Source: Oscillospiraceae bacterium | GTDB taxonomy: Bacteria; Bacillota; Clostridia; Oscillospirales; Ruminococcaceae | NCBI GenBank assembly: GCA_021202155.1 | Contig: JAJQDP010000033.1 | Span: 62,001 to 126,000, forward strand | Length of the DNA stretch: 64,000 bases | Direction of reading: 5' to 3' | Shown here: positions 1-7,899 of the stretch, in pieces | Numbering within the stretch: the stretch's first letter is position 1 | Layout of the letters: each line of letters begins with the position of its first letter | The notes under the pieces: generated by a model | Told to the model about the DNA's origin: nothing | Databases searched by the model: none | What the model saw: the letters and a program-made list of their open reading frames with translations, nothing else | Translations under genes and position numbers: made by a program

Positions 1-887
1 GTTACATCAGCATAACAATTTGACACCGTTGCGTTGCAAATACTTCCACAAATGCCTCCTATATCATCGTTGCTACTCCCTGATATATAAATATTATGAG
101 TTGAACAATTAGTAATATTACCACGATCAGCACTTCCACAAATACCGCCAATTTCACTATCGTAATTTAAAATCACTGATTGAGCAACATGACAATTATC
201 AATCGTTGCATAGTATCCTAAACTCCTCGAAATCACTCCAAATACATAGATTGTAGTTTTTTCCAAATCATAGTTGAAGTATGAACAAACACAGTTAAGA
301 TTCGATACCGTTCCCGAAAAATCTTCATCCTGCGATATTGCGTAAAATAAGCCTTCACAGCTTCCGCATATGCCATAAATTGTATGTCCATTTCCGTCAA
401 AGCTTCCGGAAAACTTTCCTATAGAAGTCCATTCATTTGTCCAGTAATCGCCAATATTCTCGTTAGCTTTAAGGTCATCGAAATTCCAATAGCTAATATC
501 ATTTAACATAATGTCGTTAGTCAACTCAAAGTATACTCCGCTAAATGTTACACCATTATTTGTATCATACGAAAGCTTTGCTAACTGCTCTGCTGTTGCA
601 ATTTGATATGGGTTATCTATACTTCCATTACCACCGGCGTAACTCTCAGCAATACTGCCATCCCAAACATTCAGCGTTTCTATAGCTTCCTTTGCTTTTT
701 CTTCAACGCTCTTTTCCTCAGCAATAACTTCTTCATCTTCAACTACTGCTTCTATAGAATCGTTATTATCCTTCTTTTCATCGGATGTCGAACTTGTAAT
801 ATCCCCTGTTTCACTTTGCACTCCACATCCCACAAACATTGAAACCATAACTAAAACCACAAGCACCATTGCCAATAACTTTCTCAT
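1..887 (-). CDS. GLUG-motif surface lipoprotein (partial, 3' end outside window)
   Basis: This open frame has no stop and runs off the left edge, so only the N-terminal ~295 residues are visible. The start is the ATG at 887, nine bases after AGAAGG. The protein opens with a lipoprotein signal (MRKLLAMVLVVLVMVSMFVGC, Cys about residue 21), then an acidic Ser/Glu linker. Next comes the signature of secreted Clostridial repeat proteins: a W-D-G...NPYQIATAEQLAKLS segment, then GSFDGNGHTIYGI, then repeats of the form IGGICGS..N[IV][TS]NC spaced about 30 residues. These match the GLUG motif of adhesin-like proteins and predict a beta-helix. It is presumably anchored on the outer face of the membrane; ligand unknown. 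A structured leader with its own terminator precedes it (920-1110). Confidence 0.8.
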   Translation of the reverse strand, partial: MRKLLAMVLVVLVMVSMFVGCGVQSETGDITSSTSDEKKDNNDSIEAVVEDEEVIAEEKSVEEKAKEAIETLNVWDGSIAESYAGGNGSIDNPYQIATAEQLAKLSYDTNNGVTFSGVYFELTNDIMLNDISYWNFDDLKANENIGDYWTNEWTSIGKFSGSFDGNGHTIYGICGSCEGLFYAISQDEDFSGTVSNLNCVCSYFNYDLEKTTIYVFGVISRSLGYYATIDNCHVAQSVILNYDSEIGGICGSADRGNITNCSTHNIYISGSSNDDIGGICGSICNATVSNCYADV

Positions 888-919
888 AAACATCATCCTT
901 CTAATATATTTTTGCGCAA

Positions 920-1076
920 TAAAAAATGCGCCCCAATAAGAGACGCACGAAAAAGTGAATCCCTCATTGTTGCCACACAATCTCATAGCGTATAAACTGG
1001 AATGAGTAAAGAGAGACATCACCTTTTACCAAAGGTGGCATCCCAATTTATACGCAGACTATTAGATTATGTGGCA
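920..1076 (-). ncRNA. structured leader or small RNA upstream of the GLUG lipoprotein
   Basis: A consensus sigma-A promoter (1082-1110) predicts transcription starting near 1075 on the minus strand, exactly at the first base of a long hairpin. Arm 1039-1076 pairs with arm 971-1004 as an 18-bp helix, a 4-nt bulge and a 16-bp helix. A smaller hairpin (CACCTTT/AAAGGTG) sits in the apical part. Three of the four differences between the arms become G-U pairs only in the minus-strand RNA, which supports that strand. An intrinsic terminator follows at 921-947 and the lipoprotein ATG lies about 40 nt beyond. It could be an attenuating leader or an independent ~150-nt RNA. I do not recognise the family. 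Confidence 0.65.
921..947 (-). terminator. intrinsic terminator inside the leader of the GLUG lipoprotein gene
   Basis: In minus-strand RNA, TGCGTCTC pairs with GGGGCGCA around a TTATT loop, followed directly by six Us. The downstream TGCGC (about 913-917) could compete for the 3' arm GCGCA, a possible weak antiterminator. Confidence 0.75.
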
Positions 1077-1081
1077 CTTTT

Positions 1082-1110
1082 ATCATACCATAAAGGACTA
1101 ATTTTGTAAA
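1082..1110 (-). promoter_or_regulatory. sigma-A promoter for the 920-1076 RNA
   Basis: Minus-strand -35 TTTACA (1105-1110), 17-bp spacer, -10 TATGAT (1082-1087). The predicted start is at about 1075. Confidence 0.8.
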
Positions 1111-1131
1111 GGCTTTTTGAAAAAATCGCGT

Positions 1132-1160
1132 AAAAAAGAGCGACCCTCAACCGGTCGCTC
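1132..1160 (-). terminator. intrinsic terminator of cls
   Basis: Minus-strand GAGCGACC...GGGTCGCTC hairpin (1138-1160) followed by TTTTTT, 16 bases after the cls stop codon. Confidence 0.85.
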
Positions 1161-1175
1161 TAATTATATCCAACC

Positions 1176-2702
1176 TCACATCAACGGCGAGAATACTTTG
1201 AGTACTGCCTGCAACAGTTTATACGGTGCACCACGCTTATTGAGCCATTCAACAGTAACCTCTTCACTCTTATTCATCGTCTCAATGAAGTCCACCTCGG
1301 CGTCCTTGACACAGCTTGATTTATAGGTCAGGACACAGTTCTCAAAGTGGAGATAGAAGCTCCGGAAGTCGAAGTTGGCGGTGCCGACTACGCACATCTT
1401 CCCATCTGCACAGACGGTTTTCGCGTGGATGAAACCGGGGGTGTATTCGTAGATTCTGACGCCCGAATCGAGAAGCGTGCGGTAGTTTGAGCGTGTGACC
1501 GCAAAGACAAGCTTCTTGTCGGGAATTTTCGGAGTGATGATTCTCACGTCAACTCCGCTCTTTGCGGCGTGGCAGAGTGCTGTCGCCATCTCGCCGTCAA
1601 GTATGAGGTACGGCGTCATGACATAGAGATTCTTCGTGGCGCAGTTTATCATGCCCATGTAGCAGAGCTCAACCGTCAGGTCGTCCGACGACGGTCCGTC
1701 CGCAAACGGCTGGACATAGCCGTCCGACTCGCATTTCTGGGTGCTCTGGTATTCAGCATAGTCGACTGTCGATTCGCCACGGGAATAGTGCCAGAGCTGT
1801 AAAAACGTCTCGGTCATCTTTGTGACGGCGTCGCCCTTAATCATGATGCCAGTGTCCTTCCAGTGCCCGAACCTCTGCACCTCGTTAATATACTCATCAG
1901 CAAGGTTGATGCCGCCGGTGAAGGCGGTGTTCCCGTCGATGACGACAATCTTTCTGTGATCTCTGTAGTTGAGGAAGGTGTCCGGCGACGGTCGAATCCT
2001 GTTGAAGACCGAAACGCTGAACCCGAGCGACTGCAGATACTTCTCATAGTCCTTCGGAATCTTTGAAGCCGAGCCGAGGTCGTCATACATGAATCTCACT
2101 TCAATGCCCTCGGAGACCTTTTCTTTCAGGATGTCGATAACCGAGTCGAGCATCTTCCCGGGCTCGATGATGAAGTATTCGATGAATATGAACCTCTCCG
2201 CACGGTTGAGCTCCCTGAGGAGCTGAGCGTAATATTCTTCTCCAACGGAGAAGTATTTGGTAGATGTATTTTTGTAGACCGGGGCAAAAGCCGTTTTCTC
2301 GATGTATCTGAGATTTTTCGCAATTTCCGGGTCTTCCTCAGCAATCTCCGCGATGTTGTCCTCATCTGATGGCATAGCGTGTCTCATCATCTCGCGGTAG
2401 CTCTTGAAACGCTTTCCGATTCTGCGATTCTGCTTGGATTTTGAGAAGATAAGATAGAGCGGCGTTCCGAAGATAGGGAAGATAAGCACTGTTATCGTCC
2501 ACGCAAGTTTGAATGATGTATTCATGTTCGCATTCGTGATGTCCAACGCAACGATAACCGCAAGAGCGATAGAAAGCGCGTAGTACCACACGAACTTGTT
2601 CGCAAGATAGTTGACGAAGAAGAGAATAACAGCAAGCTGCAGGAGCACCAACAGTCCTGCAACGACTATTTTGGATTGAAAGAATTTCGCTATCTTCTTC
2701 AA
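1176..2702 (-). CDS. cls: cardiolipin synthase
   Basis: A membrane enzyme of the phospholipase D superfamily that makes cardiolipin from phosphatidylglycerol. About 508 residues, normal for the family. Two N-terminal transmembrane helices are followed by two HKD motifs, DHRKIVVIDG in the middle and IHAKTVCADG near the C-terminus, together forming the active site. The best start is the TTG at 2702, seven bases after a perfect AAAGGAGG. A GTG upstream at 2741 is in frame but has no good ribosome binding site. It is monocistronic, with its own promoter and terminator. Confidence 0.93.
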   Translation of the reverse strand: MKKIAKFFQSKIVVAGLLVLLQLAVILFFVNYLANKFVWYYALSIALAVIVALDITNANMNTSFKLAWTITVLIFPIFGTPLYLIFSKSKQNRRIGKRFKSYREMMRHAMPSDEDNIAEIAEEDPEIAKNLRYIEKTAFAPVYKNTSTKYFSVGEEYYAQLLRELNRAERFIFIEYFIIEPGKMLDSVIDILKEKVSEGIEVRFMYDDLGSASKIPKDYEKYLQSLGFSVSVFNRIRPSPDTFLNYRDHRKIVVIDGNTAFTGGINLADEYINEVQRFGHWKDTGIMIKGDAVTKMTETFLQLWHYSRGESTVDYAEYQSTQKCESDGYVQPFADGPSSDDLTVELCYMGMINCATKNLYVMTPYLILDGEMATALCHAAKSGVDVRIITPKIPDKKLVFAVTRSNYRTLLDSGVRIYEYTPGFIHAKTVCADGKMCVVGTANFDFRSFYLHFENCVLTYKSSCVKDAEVDFIETMNKSEEVTVEWLNKRGAPYKLLQAVLKVFSPLM

Positions 2703-2764
2703 AGCACTTGCCTCCTTTGTTGTAAATGAATTACTAGCCACTAATCACTGATCACTATCCGATT

Positions 2765-2793
2765 ATTATACACCAAAATATTATAAATTTCAA
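2765..2793 (-). promoter_or_regulatory. sigma-A promoter for cls
   Basis: Minus-strand -35 TTGAAA (2788-2793), 17-bp spacer, -10 TATAAT (2765-2770). Confidence 0.75.
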
Positions 2794-2877
2794 CCCCTCT
2801 GAGTGGGACAATAATCAGTAGCTGTGTTCAAATAGTTACAACTCGGTTACAACTGAGTGACAGTTTTAAAAACCTCA

Positions 2878-2906
2878 TTGACAAGTCGGGATTCTGTTGG
2901 TAAAAT
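2878..2906 (+). promoter_or_regulatory. sigma-A promoter for the kinase-like gene
   Basis: -35 TTGACA (2878-2883), 17-bp spacer, -10 TAAAAT (2901-2906). The predicted transcription start near 2913 coincides with an upstream in-frame ATG, so translation must begin further down, at 2964. Confidence 0.85.
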
Positions 2907-2963
2907 AATATCATGTATCATTGTGGACTTCCGTATAGGAGTCTGAAAGGAACGAATCAATTA

Positions 2964-4736
2964 ATGAGTGAGTATAAAACGCTGTGTATGGGCTGTATGG
3001 AGCCTTTGATGGAGGGTCAGGATGTCTGTCCGAACTGCGGACTTAGTGTCAATGCCGGTAATCTGCCCTCATATCTTCAGCCCAAGACAGTTTTGGATTC
3101 GAGATATATTGTAGGAAAGCTAATCAAGAGTAACGGCGAATCAGCCACCTATATCGGCTATGACAACGCCGAATCCCAGAAGGTCACGATAAAGGAATAC
3201 ATGCCCGACGTTATCTGCAGTCGTGCAAAGGGCGGCAGTGAGCTCATCGTCGACCAGAACTACGTCGTTCAGTACAAGAACTACATGTCTGAGTTTACCG
3301 AGCTCAATAAGTCTCTGGCAAGGCTCAGGACCATGTCTCATATCGTCGCACCAATCGACATGTTCGCCGCAAATAACACCGTTTATGCAGTATTCCCGAA
3401 TGTTGAGGGAATAACCCTCCGGCAGTACCTGCAGGACAACGCAGGCGAACTCAGTTGGGATCAGGTGAGAAAGCTCTTCCCTCCGCTTTTAACAACTCTG
3501 GCGTGCATACATAACGCCGGAATTCTGCACAGAGGAATCTGCCTTGACAACATCATAGTAACCGACCGCAATGAGCTCATGCTCACGGGCTTTGCAATCC
3601 CCGAAATAAGAACCGCCAACACCGACCTGGCTCCAGAGCTTTATGACGGCTTCTCTGCACCCGAGCAGTACTCCGCAAGCGAGTGGGAGGGGACATGGAC
3701 GGATGTCTACGCTGTAGCAGCGGTCATGTACAGGATTCTTACCGGCTGTATGCCTCCCGAACCGATGTCAAGAATCGGAAACGACTCTCTCATCGAGCCT
3801 AACAAGATCAATCCCCACGTTCCCGCGAACGTTTCAAAGGTCATAACCCAGGCTATGCGCCTTTCCTGCGAGCAGAGAATTCAGACAATAACCGACTTCG
3901 TCACAAAGCTCTTTGAACAGCCAAGCTATATGACTCAGCTCCCAAGGGGCTCAACCCAGACAATCCCGATTCAGGACACAAAAGACAGGCGTCAGACAAG
4001 TAGCAGTAAGAAGAAAAAGAAGAAGTCGAGTGGCGGAAATATTGCGATGATAATCGGCGCAGTTTTGCTCGTTGCAATTGTTGTAGCGGCCTTTCTGGCA
4101 CTGATTTCAATGCTTCTTCCAGAAAGCTCAAGCGACACCGAGACCACAACAGCTTCAACCTCCGCAACAACTGCCGCACCGGTTACAACCGCGGCGACAT
4201 CAGAGACTGAGACCACAGACGTCACCACCGTCTCTTCCGATGAAACCACAACCACAACCGCAACAAGCGGAACTCTCTTCGTAATGCCCAACCTTGTAGG
4301 CAAGAAGTACACCTCCGTTGCCGAAAGCGACACATGGAAGGGAAGACTCGAATTCGAGGTAATATACGACTATTCCGACGAATACGAACGCGGAATCATC
4401 TATGACCAGGACATCCCCGAGGGCACCGACCTCTATCCCGTAACAACAGTCAAGCTCTATGTAAGCCAGGGTCTTGCGGTTGTAGAAATCCCCGACTATA
4501 TGAACGAGGATGGCTCAAGGATGACCAAGGACGAGTACGTAGCACTCTTGGACGAACTCAACATCAAGTATGAGTGTAGAGACCTGGAGACTCCTGACAC
4601 CCTTTCCGGCTATGTCATGGACGTCTACTGCGCCCAGACCGGCGACGGCGTCGGCGGTGAGATAAATGTCAAGGAGGGCAACACTCTCTATGTCGACATA
4701 TCGGTATTTTCGCCTTTGGCTGATGCGGTGGGTTAG
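2964..4736 (+). CDS. zinc-ribbon, protein-kinase-fold, PASTA membrane protein (probable pseudokinase)
   Basis: About 590 residues. In order: an N-terminal zinc ribbon (CMGC...CPNC), a Ser/Thr protein-kinase fold (about 40-320), a Lys/Ser-rich stretch, one transmembrane helix (about 355-385), a Thr-rich linker and two PASTA-like domains (MPNLVGKKY at about 440, then IPDYMNEDG). The subdomain II lysine (TIKEYMP) is kept. The catalytic loop reads HRGICLDN instead of HRD..P.N and the DFG position reads LTGF, so both catalytic aspartates are missing and the glycine loop is eroded. A sensor or scaffold that binds cell-wall fragments outside and a partner inside is the likely role. The start at 2964 is chosen because the promoter places the upstream ATG at the transcription start. 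Confidence 0.8.
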   Translation: MSEYKTLCMGCMEPLMEGQDVCPNCGLSVNAGNLPSYLQPKTVLDSRYIVGKLIKSNGESATYIGYDNAESQKVTIKEYMPDVICSRAKGGSELIVDQNYVVQYKNYMSEFTELNKSLARLRTMSHIVAPIDMFAANNTVYAVFPNVEGITLRQYLQDNAGELSWDQVRKLFPPLLTTLACIHNAGILHRGICLDNIIVTDRNELMLTGFAIPEIRTANTDLAPELYDGFSAPEQYSASEWEGTWTDVYAVAAVMYRILTGCMPPEPMSRIGNDSLIEPNKINPHVPANVSKVITQAMRLSCEQRIQTITDFVTKLFEQPSYMTQLPRGSTQTIPIQDTKDRRQTSSSKKKKKKSSGGNIAMIIGAVLLVAIVVAAFLALISMLLPESSSDTETTTASTSATTAAPVTTAATSETETTDVTTVSSDETTTTTATSGTLFVMPNLVGKKYTSVAESDTWKGRLEFEVIYDYSDEYERGIIYDQDIPEGTDLYPVTTVKLYVSQGLAVVEIPDYMNEDGSRMTKDEYVALLDELNIKYECRDLETPDTLSGYVMDVYCAQTGDGVGGEINVKEGNTLYVDISVFSPLADAVG

Positions 4737-4829
4737 CCTTCGGAATGACACGCAGTATTGTTTGAAATTGCGGACAAAAAGCGGTCAAATCTCCGCCGGA
4801 AATATGATTTTGTACAGAATATCGGCTTG

Positions 4830-4857
4830 ATACGCACCTTTTTTTGGTGCGTATTTT
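4830..4857 (+). terminator. hairpin terminator after the kinase-like gene
   Basis: ATACGCACC (4830-4838) pairs with GGTGCGTAT (4846-4854) around a T-rich loop, followed by TTT. The downstream T tract is short. Confidence 0.6.
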
Positions 4858-4869
4858 GGCGCAAAATGA

Positions 4870-4898
4870 TTGACATCTCGCTCGTAAAATGGTATTCT
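4870..4898 (+). promoter_or_regulatory. sigma-A promoter for pfkA
   Basis: -35 TTGACA (4870-4875), 17-bp spacer, -10 TATTCT (4893-4898). Confidence 0.85.
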
Positions 4899-5071
4899 AT
4901 AAGGTGATAGTACAGTTGTGAAGTGGCTTTTTCGCTTCATAGCTGTCACATGCCCGGATGAGTGCTCCCGGAAAATATTGTGATGATATAAATATTTTCG
5001 CTGATTTCTGAAAGCTTCATTCTGTGCAACACAATATTTAATTTGCTTTGAATTGTTTTGGAGGTACTTGT

Positions 5072-6034
5072 ATGTCAAGAACAATCGGAATACTTACAAG
5101 CGGAGGAGACGCTCCCGGAATGAACGCCGCTATAAGAGCGGTAGTAAGAGCTTCAATAGCCAAGGGCTTCAAAGCCGTCGGCATCAGAAGAGGTTATCAG
5201 GGTCTAATCGACGGCGATATGTATGAGATGAACGCAAGAGACGTTTCGGATATTGTCCAGAGAGGCGGCACTATCCTCTACACTGCAAGAAGCAAGAAGT
5301 TCATGACCGAGGAAGGTCTTGATATAGCCAAGGAGAACTGCGACAAGTTCGGAATCGACAGCCTTGTCTGCATCGGCGGTGACGGAACCTTCAGAGGTGC
5401 ACTTGACCTTTCCAAGAAGGGTGTAAAGTGCATCGGAATCCCCGGCACGATCGACAACGACATCGCCTGCACCGATTACACCATCGGCTTCGACACCGCA
5501 CTCAACACCGCACTCGGCATGATTGACAAGATCAAGGACACCGAAATGTCCCACAGCCGTTGTTCGGTTGTCGAGGTTATGGGCAGACGTGCCGGTCATA
5601 TCGCTGTAAACGTCGGCGTCGCAACCGGTGCTACCGAGGTCATCACTGTCGAGAAGGAATTCAACCTTGCTGAGACCTGCGCTAAAATGCTTGAGCAGAA
5701 GAAGACCGGCAAGCGTCACTTTGAGATAGTCGTCGCCGAGGGTGTCGGACATTCCGAAGACATCGGTTCATATATCCAGGAGCACACCGGAATCGAGACA
5801 AGAGTAACTATACTCGGACATGTTCAGAGAGGTGGCGCACCCACCTGCACCGACAGAGTCATGGCGGCAAGAATGGGTTGCTATGCTGTCGACCTCCTTG
5901 CAAACGGTCTTACAAACAGAGTCGTTGCCTTAAAGAACGGTCACCTCGTCGATTACGATATAGTCGAGGCTCTCGGAATGAGAAAGAATTACGACGAGCA
6001 TCTACATAATCTTCTGAGCGACCTTTCTCTCTGA
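5072..6034 (+). CDS. pfkA: ATP-dependent 6-phosphofructokinase
   Basis: Phosphorylates fructose 6-phosphate to the 1,6-bisphosphate, the committed step of glycolysis, in the cytoplasm. 320 residues, the standard bacterial length. Visible motifs are GILTSGGDAPGMNAAIR at the N-terminus, the nucleotide loop GGDGTFRGA (about 103) and PGTIDNDI. Gly rather than Asp in GGDGT, and Gly before TIDND, indicate the ATP-dependent rather than the pyrophosphate-dependent subtype. The start is the ATG at 5072 after TTGGAGG; a TTG at 5048 is upstream of that site. It has its own promoter and long structured leader. Confidence 0.96.
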   Translation: MSRTIGILTSGGDAPGMNAAIRAVVRASIAKGFKAVGIRRGYQGLIDGDMYEMNARDVSDIVQRGGTILYTARSKKFMTEEGLDIAKENCDKFGIDSLVCIGGDGTFRGALDLSKKGVKCIGIPGTIDNDIACTDYTIGFDTALNTALGMIDKIKDTEMSHSRCSVVEVMGRRAGHIAVNVGVATGATEVITVEKEFNLAETCAKMLEQKKTGKRHFEIVVAEGVGHSEDIGSYIQEHTGIETRVTILGHVQRGGAPTCTDRVMAARMGCYAVDLLANGLTNRVVALKNGHLVDYDIVEALGMRKNYDEHLHNLLSDLSL

Positions 6035-6388
6035 TTTTTGAGCGTGTTCATCATTAACCCCAAAAGAGTAGGAAACCGAGCGTTATAGTGCCACAGGAAC
6101 GGGGAGTTGTCCTGCGGACGAAATGGCGTAGCCCTGCGGTTCGGTTTTCGCATCCCGCTTATTTGTGCAACAGGTTTGCAAGCAAACCTGCTCAAGTTCG
6201 CAAGCGAACTTGACGGGCTTGTAGACAAAGCTGAACAAGTTCGTAAATGAACTTGCAGGTTCGCAAGCAAAGCTGGACAAGTTCACGAGCGAACTTGACA
6301 GTATTGCAGACGAACCTGAGGAATCGCAAAAACAATAATCCTTCTGCACTATAAGTCAGCTTTAAAAATAGTGTAGGAGGATTTTATT
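6035..6388 (+). other. 354-bp non-coding region with palindromic repeats
   Basis: No intact gene. It contains the palindrome-rich block at 6083-6354 and, near 6374, the ribosome binding site TAGGAGGA of the next gene. No convincing promoter is seen. Confidence 0.6.
6083..6354. repeat. block of ~21-22-bp palindromic repeats bounded by a 9-bp inverted repeat
   Basis: TTATAGTGC (6083-6091) recurs inverted as GCACTATAA (6346-6354). Between them, from 6172 to about 6320, seven imperfect palindromes such as AAGTTCGCAAGCGAACTT and AAGTTCACGAGCGAACTT repeat every 20-22 bp. Read in the plus direction they encode coiled-coil-like heptads (KFASELDGLVDKAEQ, then after a +1 shift KFVNELAGSQAKLDKFTSELD). 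It is either a decayed coiled-coil gene fragment or a small non-autonomous mobile element. No clear target-site duplication was seen. Confidence 0.5.
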
Positions 6389-7168
6389 ATGAAAGGTTTT
6401 TTCCATCTGTTCGCTCGCTCTGCCAAAGAGCTCAAAAACGTCCGAAATCTCTGTGTAATTGCAATGCTGATAGCACTTGACTTAGTCCTGAAGCTCACAA
6501 TCAGCATCAAGGTCTCAAACTACATGACAATCTCGTTTGCGTTCATAGCGATGGCGGCGATTGGTATGCTCTATGGACCAACAGTCGGCTTCACCGCCGG
6601 AATGATAACTGACATCCTGGGCTACATCATCAAGCCTGACGGCGCATTCGACATCCGGTTCACACTTATCGAAGCCCTCGGCGGACTTCTCTATGGACTG
6701 TTTCTCTACAACGCCAAAAACGACAAGTGGCTCGTAGTCCGAATCGTCTCTGCGAAGGCGACCGTAATTGTAATCTGCAATCTATTACTGACGAACTGGG
6801 CGATTTCTGCTATCTACGGAAGCGGCTTCATGGCGATTTTGCCTGCAAGAATCATAAAGAACTTAGCCCAGTTTCCAGTCGATGTAATCCTCCTCTCAAT
6901 CTTCCTGCCTTTGGTCTTAAAAGCCTACACAAGCGCGTTCAAGGGCGCAAGGGTGGTGGACAAGGGCATTTTCAGCGATGAGAACTTCATCCTCGGAATG
7001 ACATATGTCGTGGTTCTGCTACTCCTTCTCATCGGTTGCACGGGAATCGCCGCACAGTATCTCAAGAATAAGTACGACGACCAGAGCGACATAATAGAAG
7101 CTCAGCAGGAGGAGATTGACTATCTCTACGAAATGCTGGAGCTTGAAAAGCCAACTGCGTCGGAATAA
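6389..7168 (+). CDS. folT: ECF transporter S component, FolT-like (folate)
   Basis: Substrate-binding membrane subunit of an energy-coupling-factor vitamin importer, which would pair with EcfA/EcfA'/EcfT encoded elsewhere. 259 residues, five to six transmembrane helices. The N-terminal SAKELKNVRNLCVIAMLIAL followed by a KVSNYMTISFAFIAMAAIGMLYGP segment resembles the FolT family of folate S components. A C-terminal helix and a charged coiled-coil tail (QEEIDYLYEMLELEK) make it longer than usual. The start follows TAGGAGGA. The substrate assignment rests on family resemblance only. Confidence 0.7.
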   Translation: MKGFFHLFARSAKELKNVRNLCVIAMLIALDLVLKLTISIKVSNYMTISFAFIAMAAIGMLYGPTVGFTAGMITDILGYIIKPDGAFDIRFTLIEALGGLLYGLFLYNAKNDKWLVVRIVSAKATVIVICNLLLTNWAISAIYGSGFMAILPARIIKNLAQFPVDVILLSIFLPLVLKAYTSAFKGARVVDKGIFSDENFILGMTYVVVLLLLLIGCTGIAAQYLKNKYDDQSDIIEAQQEEIDYLYEMLELEKPTASE

Positions 7169-7186
7169 TCATTTGGGCATAAAAAT

Positions 7187-7216
7187 CGTCGGGCGAACAA
7201 CCCGACGAAATTTTTT
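7187..7216. terminator. bidirectional intrinsic terminator
   Basis: CGTCGGG (7187-7193) pairs with CCCGACG (7201-7207). The plus strand continues AAATTTTTT and the minus strand ATTTTT, so it can end both the convergent folT-like gene and the 7223-7756 gene. Confidence 0.85.
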
Positions 7217-7222
7217 ACTCAA

Positions 7223-7756
7223 TCAGAATGCGTCAACCTCATACTCATACTCGCCATTCTCGAACTTGTGGAGATAAATCCTTCTTGCGATGACGTATGT
7301 GAGAATACAAAGCGCGACCCAGAAGATAGTTCCCAAAAGTGCATAGACCTCAAGCTGTTCGCTCACAAACGAGAGCCAGTAGCTGGTGAAGTAGATCCCG
7401 GTGATGGCTTCGACAGCTAAGTCTTCTGTCAGATACCCTGCGACCACAGCCGGAATGTAATAGATGATCCCGGTGACGAGCATGGTGCACGTAACAAACA
7501 GAGGTCTGTAGGCTCTGTAAGCCGTGTGCCTCTTGGCATCGTCCGCAAAAAGTGCTATTAACATAATTGCAGGAATGATGCAGGACAGCAGACTCAGAAG
7601 CTCCTCGTTGTCGTAAAGCCGAAGCCTCGGGATCAGCGTTCCGACAACGCCCAAAACGGCAGTTCTGCCCATGATAACCCCAAATACGCTTATAGCCCAG
7701 AACAGCCCGAACCGGCTGAGGCAGTATAGTAAATCCTTCAAGGAATCTCTTTCCAT
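7223..7756 (-). CDS. hypothetical integral membrane protein
   Basis: 177 residues, not recognised. Four or five hydrophobic segments span most of the protein (near residues 15-40, 55-72, 85-108, 120-135, 138-160), ending in an acidic tail (ENGEYEYEVDAF). The ATG at 7756 follows GAGGAGG with good spacing. It has its own promoter and shares a terminator with the convergent ECF gene. No functional clue is visible. Confidence 0.75.
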   Translation of the reverse strand: MERDSLKDLLYCLSRFGLFWAISVFGVIMGRTAVLGVVGTLIPRLRLYDNEELLSLLSCIIPAIMLIALFADDAKRHTAYRAYRPLFVTCTMLVTGIIYYIPAVVAGYLTEDLAVEAITGIYFTSYWLSFVSEQLEVYALLGTIFWVALCILTYVIARRIYLHKFENGEYEYEVDAF

Positions 7757-7795
7757 ATATTATCCTCCTCAGAGAGACAAAGTTTTCACACTCTT

Positions 7796-7824
7796 ATTAT
7801 CGTCTATTTTACCCTTTTTGTCAA
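7796..7824 (-). promoter_or_regulatory. sigma-A promoter for the 7223-7756 gene
   Basis: Minus-strand -35 TTGACA (7819-7824), 17-bp spacer, -10 GATAAT (7796-7801). Confidence 0.8.
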
Positions 7825-7838
7825 GTGAATTTGTATAG

Positions 7839-7869
7839 CAAAAACGCCCCGCTGTGAAAAACGGGACGT
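7839..7869 (-). terminator. intrinsic terminator of the small Cys-rich gene
   Basis: Minus-strand ACGTCCCG (7862-7869) pairs with CGGGGCGT (7844-7851), one G-U pair, followed by five Ts (7839-7843). Confidence 0.75.
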
Positions 7870-7899
7870 TTTTTAGTTCTTCCTCAGGACGAACCGTGG

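Larger units (their letters stand above)
4737..5071 (+). other. 335-bp intergenic region with terminator, pfkA promoter and long leader
   Basis: No gene is seen. It holds a hairpin terminator (4830-4857), the pfkA promoter (4870-4898) and a ~165-nt untranslated leader. The leader has a branched hairpin at 4904-4949 and a perfect 9-bp inverted repeat, GAAAATATT (4971-4979) with AATATTTTC (4991-4999). Confidence 0.7.

Noticed and set aside
920-1076. c-di-GMP or T-box riboswitch
   Set aside because: The conserved cores of GEMM-I, GEMM-II and the T-box specifier/antiterminator are not present on either strand.
5204-5752. 182-codon antisense open frame in pfkA
   Set aside because: Shadow frame with no start signal opposite a conserved enzyme.
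6172-6320. CRISPR array
   Set aside because: Units of 20-22 bp are contiguous and degenerate with no unique spacers, and no cas genes are near.
6340-6388. THF riboswitch before the folT-like gene
   Set aside because: No recognisable core and the space after the repeat block is too short.
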